Shown: positions 7,154 through 11,491 of the stretch, in pieces
How the letters are laid out: each line of letters begins with the position of its first letter
Position numbering within the stretch: the first letter of the stretch is position 1
Source: Silvanigrellales bacterium
GTDB taxonomy: Bacteria; Bdellovibrionota_B; Oligoflexia; Silvanigrellales; Silvanigrellaceae
Length of the DNA stretch: 11,491 nt
Assembly: GCA_028285285.1 (NCBI GenBank)
Contig: JANQPW010000820.1
Location: 1 to 11,491, forward strand
Direction of reading: 5' to 3'
Notes under the pieces: model-generated
Database searches by the model: none
Told to the model about the DNA's origin: nothing
The model's input: the letters and a program-made list of their open reading frames with translations, nothing else
Made by a program: the position numbers and the translations under genes

Positions 7154-7226
7154 AAATCTTACATCTTATGTTCTCCTAAGAAACAGAGAATAGCAAAGCG
7201 CAGTTTTGGAAGGCTGAACCGGCCTC

Positions 7227-8318
7227 TTATTGTTTTAAATTTTCAAATTCGAATGCAAGTCCTATGGAAATCGCGTCTAAGGCTTTTAGAACTCTCATTT
7301 TGTACTTCTCGCTCTCTGTTTCGTGAGAGACCAAAGAGAGGCTGCCAAGACCGCTCAGCGATGTACGAAGAGATGCTGTTACAGCCTGCAAAACTTCTTC
7401 GGGATCTTCAGAGAGAATGGTTGCATGGTCGTATTCGGCAGAGTTCGATCGAGGCCTCGGTATATAGAGAGGGATATCAACACTTCTTCGTCGACTCATA
7501 CCAGGAGTCCAAGCCAAAAAATGACTGACAGAGAATGGAATATCTTCTGCATCGATAGGAGAGTGGGCCGGGTATACGAGCACGTCAAAGACATGACCCA
7601 GAAAATCAAATCTCGAAAAGTGTGAGGCTCTCGTCCAGCTAAACACCTTATTTTCAAGCCATGGATAGAGGCTTATGAGTTTTGCGGAAGAGCTTGTCAG
7701 CACAGCATAACTTTCATTTTCATAGAGTGGAACAAACACAAAGTCTTCGAAATCGATTTCCAAAGAGTTGCTGCGGAGGATACTGCCAAGATGGAGGTCT
7801 TTTATGAGTTCGAGATATGGAGATACAATTGTGAAGAAACTCTTCAGGCTTCCATCTACCTCCGTCAAACCGCTATACAAAGAAACATAAATCGGGTCGG
7901 TTTCAACCTTTGACAATATGCAGGAATGAATTCGCTGATAGTCGGTTGCATATTTCTCTTCAAAATCTGCATCAAGAGCAAATCCCTCTTTCGCAAGCGC
8001 ACCCGTTAGATCGCTAAAAGACGTTTCTTTAGATATATTGAAAATTGCTTCCCCTTTGAATGGGCTTGAGAGCCTTGGAGCCCAGGTGTCTAGACTATCC
8101 TGTGGTATCAACGAAGCTGTCTCTTTCGACTTATTCACATATATGAGGTAGGTGCGTTTGACCTCCGCGCTTGTATCGATTGGAAGACATTTCTTTGGAT
8201 CGGATGGTGTGGCTTTCTCACTCTTGACTTTGTTCTGGTTCGAGTTCCTCAACACGCAGCCGATTGAAAGAGAAACAAAGGGTATCAATAGAAACAAAAA
8301 TATCAGTGCTTTACGCAT
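7227..8318 (-). CDS. Probable lipoprotein of unknown function, A+T-rich gene
   Basis: 363 aa. The start is set by GAGGAG at 8324-8329, 5 nt before ATG 8318, and by the signal peptide that begins there. The frame stays open to 8396, but that extension has no signal character. Residues 1-20 (R2, K3, then a strongly hydrophobic stretch) end in LSIGC, so lipidation at C21 is likely. Ser at -3 is not the usual Leu. A polar linker follows (about 22-45, rich in N, K, S and P), then a body I cannot assign to a family. Hand-counted lines of this gene give about 40-48% G+C, against about 50-58% in most neighbouring genes, which suggests a different origin. It lies upstream of the broken ATPase gene on the same strand, 100 bp apart. 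No catalytic motif is visible. Confidence 0.75.
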   Translation of the reverse strand: MRKALIFLFLLIPFVSLSIGCVLRNSNQNKVKSEKATPSDPKKCLPIDTSAEVKRTYLIYVNKSKETASLIPQDSLDTWAPRLSSPFKGEAIFNISKETSFSDLTGALAKEGFALDADFEEKYATDYQRIHSCILSKVETDPIYVSLYSGLTEVDGSLKSFFTIVSPYLELIKDLHLGSILRSNSLEIDFEDFVFVPLYENESYAVLTSSSAKLISLYPWLENKVFSWTRASHFSRFDFLGHVFDVLVYPAHSPIDAEDIPFSVSHFLAWTPGMSRRRSVDIPLYIPRPRSNSAEYDHATILSEDPEEVLQAVTASLRTSLSGLGSLSLVSHETESEKYKMRVLKALDAISIGLAFEFENLKQ

Positions 8319-8414
8319 GGTTTCTCCTCTTTTTTCCACGGAATAGGCTCCGAACCCTTTGATTGTGGACCACATCGGTGCATTCAAGGATGTCACATTT
8401 GCAGCATGTTTAAG

Positions 8415-8429
8415 ATAAGAAACTCTTAT
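8415..8429. promoter_or_regulatory. Palindrome in the divergent region between the lipoprotein and the secreted protein
   Basis: ATAAGA-AAC-TCTTAT is a perfect 6-bp dyad with a 3-bp centre. It lies in the A+T-rich part of the 213 bp between the divergent starts at 8318 and 8532. It is about 97 bp from one start and 103 bp from the other, so a bound regulator could serve both promoters. No regulator gene is present in the window. The rest of the gap shows only a small GGCAA/TTGCC dyad (8490-8506) and no convincing -35/-10 pair. Confidence 0.28.
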
Positions 8430-8531
8430 TGATAGATTTAATTATTTCGTTTTACTAATGACATTTTCCACTCTAGCTTTCTTTTCACGGGCAACGCCAT
8501 TTTGCCGAGCCACGATTGAAAGGAAAGACTG

Positions 8532-8975
8532 ATGAACAAAAAAGTTCTTTTGATATCTGCAAGCGCTGGTTTGTGTTGGAGTGCATCCGCTTGGGCTTCA
8601 GTAGGGTACAACTGCGTTGCGGACTTTGTTCCAGGCGGAGTGGGATTTTCACAACTCTCCATTTATGTGCCCTCGCAGGTTTCCTATGGAAGCAATGTGG
8701 CTGTTTCTGGTGTGAAGCTCGCGCGCACCACTTGGTTGCAATCGACCCAATCAAAGCTCGAAGAAGTTGTGGTGGAGGGTCAAATGTTTCTTCAGGCTGA
8801 GCTTCCCGAATGGAACACTATTCTCACGATCGATCCAAAAGGAAAAACAGGCCCCTGCGGAAGGGGCGCCTGCCCGCTGCCAACTCATAAGGTCACTCTC
8901 AAACCAGATCTGCCAGGCTCCATCGACTTCACTCAGGACTTCTCGTGTGTCCAAACTTTCTTTGGCGGGTTTTGA
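8532..8975 (+). CDS. Small secreted four-cysteine protein, cytochrome operon partner
   Basis: 147 aa, ATG 8532 preceded by AAGGAAAG (about 8519-8526). Residues 1-22 are a Sec signal peptide (K3, K4, hydrophobic core, cleavage likely after AWA before SVGY). The mature protein has four cysteines, in YNCV, GPCGRGACP and FSCVQ, so two disulfides or a metal site are possible. The middle pair is C-x4-C in a Gly/Arg turn. Many V/I/T stretches suggest a beta fold. No heme motif (CxxCH) is present and I do not recognise the family. Its stop TGA (8973-8975) overlaps the ATG of the diheme cytochrome gene. The two are therefore almost certainly one operon with coupled translation, and this protein plausibly works with the cytochrome in the periplasm (inference). 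Confidence 0.8.
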   Translation: MNKKVLLISASAGLCWSASAWASVGYNCVADFVPGGVGFSQLSIYVPSQVSYGSNVAVSGVKLARTTWLQSTQSKLEEVVVEGQMFLQAELPEWNTILTIDPKGKTGPCGRGACPLPTHKVTLKPDLPGSIDFTQDFSCVQTFFGGF

Positions 8976-9754
8976 TGAAGAGATTTACGGAGGCTCTTGC
9001 TCACCAGGCTGTTCTTGCTTCGGTGGTTGCCCTTGCTCTCCTGTTGTGGGCGGGGGCATTGGCTCTTTGGGGGATCGCCACAGCATCTCTCACTTTTGAA
9101 AGCTGGGAGTCGACGACGGGTTCAGGAGGAGCTGTTCACAATCAAGTCTCCTATCAGCCCGGGTGGTCTGTGGACACCTGGACCATGAAGCAGAGCCACA
9201 CTGGAAAACTGGGGTTGGAGTCGGGCTTCGATCGTGTTGCCATCCAGGTCGATCACAGCGTGGAGCCGGCCCAAGCAAGGTATTTCCAGTTCGACTCAAC
9301 TTCGGGAAAGGAGTTGGAGTACCGCACGTCATGCGCGCTTTGTCATGCAAATGGCCCTCGCGTGTTGCGCCCTGCTCCTCAAACCTCGGTTGAAGGTGCT
9401 GGCGTGCTTTCTCGCTGGGTCATGTTGTTGATGAACCTGCGGATCAAGCTCTATGGAACAGTGCAAAATGTGGTGACGCCGCTAGGTGGGAGGTCGAGAA
9501 GTGTGCCCCTCAACTGGGGTGGTGCTGCCTACGATGAGGAGTTGCAACACGAACGCTGCGTTGCGTGTCATGGATCGAGCGGGCTGGCGTCTCGCTCACC
9601 TTTGCAAAAGCGCCACTTCATGCCCATCAGCTTCATGTTGAAAAATGAGCTGATGCCCCTGGGTTTTCATGGGGCCCTGAGTGAGTCAGAGAAACAAGAA
9701 ATTCTGAGTTGGTTGAGGTCACCCTTTTTGCCAAAACAAGGCAAGTTCAACTAA
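8975..9754 (+). CDS. Membrane-anchored diheme cytochrome c
   Basis: 259 aa from ATG 8975, which overlaps the previous stop (TGATG). A GTG at 8945 in the same frame would add ten residues that overlap the previous gene and is less likely. GGCGGG just upstream is a modest ribosome site. Residues 1-11 carry K2 and R3, followed by a long hydrophobic segment (about 12-38) that looks like an uncleaved membrane anchor. Two covalent heme sites are clear: CALCH (120-124, followed by ANGPRVLRP) and CVACH (195-199, followed by GSSG). Several Met and His residues after the second site (KRHFMPISFMLKNELMPLG) could be distal ligands. Role: periplasmic electron transfer at the cytoplasmic membrane; the redox partner is unknown. 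Heme attachment needs a Ccm system located elsewhere. I cannot place it in a named subfamily. Confidence 0.9.
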   Translation: MKRFTEALAHQAVLASVVALALLLWAGALALWGIATASLTFESWESTTGSGGAVHNQVSYQPGWSVDTWTMKQSHTGKLGLESGFDRVAIQVDHSVEPAQARYFQFDSTSGKELEYRTSCALCHANGPRVLRPAPQTSVEGAGVLSRWVMLLMNLRIKLYGTVQNVVTPLGGRSRSVPLNWGGAAYDEELQHERCVACHGSSGLASRSPLQKRHFMPISFMLKNELMPLGFHGALSESEKQEILSWLRSPFLPKQGKFN

Positions 9755-9821
9755 GCTAAAGCATCTTCAAGCTAGAGTTCTCCCAGCGAGGTGGAACCGC
9801 ACGGAGGAAAGGTGCCAACGC

Positions 9822-10669
9822 ATGATGACGAGAAAGCACTCGGGTTTTGTGGGTTTTCTCGCACTCTCAGTGTTTTCAATGTCTGGTTGCATTTGGAAGA
9901 AAACAGCAGACACGCGTTCGAACGCTCAGCAGAAGTCAGGGGTCGGGAGACTTCCTCATGGAGCCCTGCTGGCTATCTGAATATGCTTCAATCGAGGTTG
10001 AAGAAGCTGGACTTCTCGGGTCAGTTGAGCGCGTGCTCGTTTCAGAACGACTCTTGGGAAAAAATGGAGAAGGCTCATTCCTTTGTTTTTTGGAACGAAG
10101 CAAATCCTCCGTTTAGTTTTTTAGAGGTTCGGGATTCCATTGTGAACTTGTGCGCAGATCTCAAGCGTTATCAGAAGACCATCACAAACCACTTTCAGCT
10201 CGTTTTAGCTTCCCACAAGCAGCAGATTCTGGGAGAACTCCGAGACAAGTTTTTTCAGTTCCTGAGTCAAAAGGTGCGATATCGTGCTGACATCTTAAGT
10301 GTTTTTGGATCCCTTGGCGAACAGCACAAAGAAATCAAGAAAGTTCCAGATGGGTTGAAGCAGCTCGACTATGTCACGGACGAACACTTTGATGAGATCA
10401 TGGAGGTGCTTTTTCGGGCACAGCATGAGGATTCTCGCTCGCAGAGAACTTTTTTCGGAGATCCAGCGCTCACTCAGCTGCGAAGAGAACTCTTTTTCTC
10501 CGAGGCGCTGGTGCAAGCCTTTTTGGTGAAGCAGGGCATTTCATTTCAATATGACTCAATGGCTTTTCATTTTAAAAAGTTGCACGACAAAGACTTGCCC
10601 TTCGCGATCAAACCAGCTCCCGGGATCTTCCTAACGCCGCGGAGGGGGAGCGTTATGCTTTTTGACTGA
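9822..10669 (+). pseudogene. Lipoprotein gene with a frameshift between signal peptide and body
   Basis: Two reading frames make up this gene. Frame A starts at ATG 9822 (AAAGG at 9808-9812, 9 nt spacing). It encodes a textbook lipoprotein signal: MMTRK, a hydrophobic stretch, SMSGC with lipid site C23, then a polar linker (IWKKTADTRSNAQQKSG). It stops at 9980 after 52 codons. Frame B lies one base back (-1) and is open from before 9791 to 10669. It encodes the body: residues resembling a real protein begin near 9980 (YLNMLQSRLKKLDF) and continue through a mostly helical, Lys/Phe-rich region to TPRRGSVMLFD. The shift must lie between about 9895 and 9980, for example a lost base in the GGGG at 9939-9942. 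Read alone, frame B could start at GTG 9791 but would have no signal peptide. It could be a mutation, a sequencing error or recoding. I do not recognise the family. Confidence 0.68.
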
Positions 10670-10698
10670 GGCTCATATTCTCATGGCAGCAATGCCTT

Positions 10699-11491
10699 TC
10701 AGCCACTGGAGCTCTTGATTCCCACTTTATCCGCAATTTTTAGTGCTAACTCTCGAAAGTCACTTTCTGCATTGCGGGCCGATTGGCTATGGCTACCGAT
10801 GGCTCCATCGGCCGCAGTGAGCTGAAAGATCGGTTTGCGGCTTTCTTGTGCGAGGGGAATGAGACTACGGTAATGCTTAATTGTGGCAAGGCAGTAAGGA
10901 TCTTTCTCCGGCAAAACAGCTTCGTTGGAGGCCTCTCTGAGAAGGGAGGTGCGATAGGTTTCGGGAATGCGATTCACCCATTTTGTGTAGGCAGCAACGG
11001 GTCTGTTCAAGCGCACGCTGTGTTGTTGACAGAGGTACCCAATGGGTTCCATTTTTCCTGCAGGAAGCTGAAATTCATCTTCGCCTTGCTGTGACGCCTC
11101 GCCGCTCTCTTTCCAATTGTTGAGGCGTTTTCCCCAAAGAGATCTCCAGCTTTGAAGAGTTGGCCCCAGGTTTTTCAACCCCTGTAGTGAAAACAAGTCA
11201 GCTCCAAGAGGAACAACCACAAAGTCGGTGGCGATGAGTGCGGAGCGGTTGATGGCTCCCAGATTTGGGCCGACATCGGTGAGGATAAGGTCAGCCTTGA
11301 TCTCTCGGGCCCCCATTTGCATGATCTGCCAAAAAGAGCTGAGAATTCGCATGGGCCGGTAGAGGTTGTTGTCTCCCATGCTGCCGGGCCAAACCTCGGC
11401 AAAGGTGTCTTCAAATCCGGCAAGTCCAACATCTCCCGGAAGGAGGTGAAGCCGCTCGTTGATTTTCTGGAGTTTAGGGCTAGCAATGTCC
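10699..11491 (-). CDS. ParA/MinD-family ATPase, C-terminal part, runs off the right edge
   Basis: The frame is open from the window edge to TGA at 10699-10701, about 263 codons. The N-terminus and Walker A loop lie outside the window. An ATG at 11379 is internal, because family sequence continues upstream of it (LHLLPGDVGLAGFED). The key stretch is ADLILTDVGPNLGAINRSAL, the Walker B region of ParA-like ATPases that act in plasmid or chromosome partitioning or protein positioning. ATDFVVVPLGADLFSLQGL follows, as in this subgroup. After that comes a long C-terminal region with a charged, Gln-rich insert (about 11080-11130) and a conserved-looking end (ELALKIADKVGI). No ParB partner is visible; the neighbour, the frameshifted lipoprotein, converges with it 29 bp away. 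Its role here is unknown. Confidence 0.85.
   Translation of the reverse strand, partial: DIASPKLQKINERLHLLPGDVGLAGFEDTFAEVWPGSMGDNNLYRPMRILSSFWQIMQMGAREIKADLILTDVGPNLGAINRSALIATDFVVVPLGADLFSLQGLKNLGPTLQSWRSLWGKRLNNWKESGEASQQGEDEFQLPAGKMEPIGYLCQQHSVRLNRPVAAYTKWVNRIPETYRTSLLREASNEAVLPEKDPYCLATIKHYRSLIPLAQESRKPIFQLTAADGAIGSHSQSARNAESDFRELALKIADKVGIKSSSG

Noticed and set aside
8429..8458. TTGATA followed 18 bp later by TACTAA as a promoter for the gene at 8532
   Set aside because: The -10 element is poor and the region is A+T rich, so a loose match is expected.
9791..9821. GTG 9791 as the true start of the 9822-10669 gene in the body frame
   Set aside because: Ribosome site is weak and the N-terminal residues look random, while the overlapping frame has a clear lipoprotein signal with a good ribosome site.
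9895..9905. Programmed -1 frameshift at the AAG AAA ACA codons of the split lipoprotein
   Set aside because: Does not fit the X XXY YYZ slippery pattern and no strong downstream structure is evident; mutation or sequence error is simpler.
10685..10699. GGCA-GCAA-TGCC-TTT hairpin as a terminator between 10669 and 10699
   Set aside because: Stem of only 4 bp and three T; too weak to claim, although the loop is of the stable GNRA type.

Overview
The window is gene-dense DNA, roughly 50-55% G+C by hand-counting a few lines, from a Gram-negative, respiring bacterium. Evidence for this: a heme A synthase fragment (cytochrome oxidase biogenesis), a membrane-anchored diheme cytochrome c, a probable outer-membrane barrel, and several exported or lipoprotein-type products. 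The mix of many secreted proteins of unknown function, a trypsin-fold lipoprotein and an orphan-looking ParA ATPase would fit a member of the Bdellovibrionota or another delta-like lineage. That placement is inference; there is no rRNA or marker gene here to prove it.

Layout. 1-445 (-): 5' part of ctaA (heme A synthase), running off the left edge. 574-3232 (+): a signal-peptide-bearing probable beta-barrel protein with a Pro-rich tail, then a trypsin-family (S1) serine protease with a lipoprotein-like signal, 64 bp apart. 3263-4738 (-): a secreted protein of unknown function and a small protein made of two TM2 domains. 4838-6400 (+): malQ, 4-alpha-glucanotransferase, with all catalytic residues. 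6501-7126 (-): a broken AAA_14/DUF4143-type ATPase gene. 7227-8318 (-): a lipoprotein of unknown function, markedly more A+T rich than its surroundings. 8532-9754 (+): a small secreted four-cysteine protein translationally coupled (TGATG) to a diheme c-type cytochrome. 9822-10669 (+): a lipoprotein gene whose signal peptide and body lie in different reading frames. 10699-11491 (-): a ParA/MinD-type ATPase, incomplete at the right edge.

How the genes fit together. There is no single pathway. The cytochrome and its coupled partner are the clearest functional pair, and ctaA adds a second respiratory theme. MalQ stands alone, with no other maltodextrin or glycogen gene in view. The stretch 6501-8318 looks like accessory DNA: a decayed ATPase next to an A+T-rich lipoprotein.

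No gene-free stretch exceeds 300 bases. The longest gaps are 4097-4324, 8319-8531 and 446-573; each holds an inverted repeat described below. I saw no tRNA, rRNA, CRISPR array, insertion sequence or phage gene, and no convincing new multi-gene system. The most informative anomalies are the two disrupted genes and the structured leader at 520-552.
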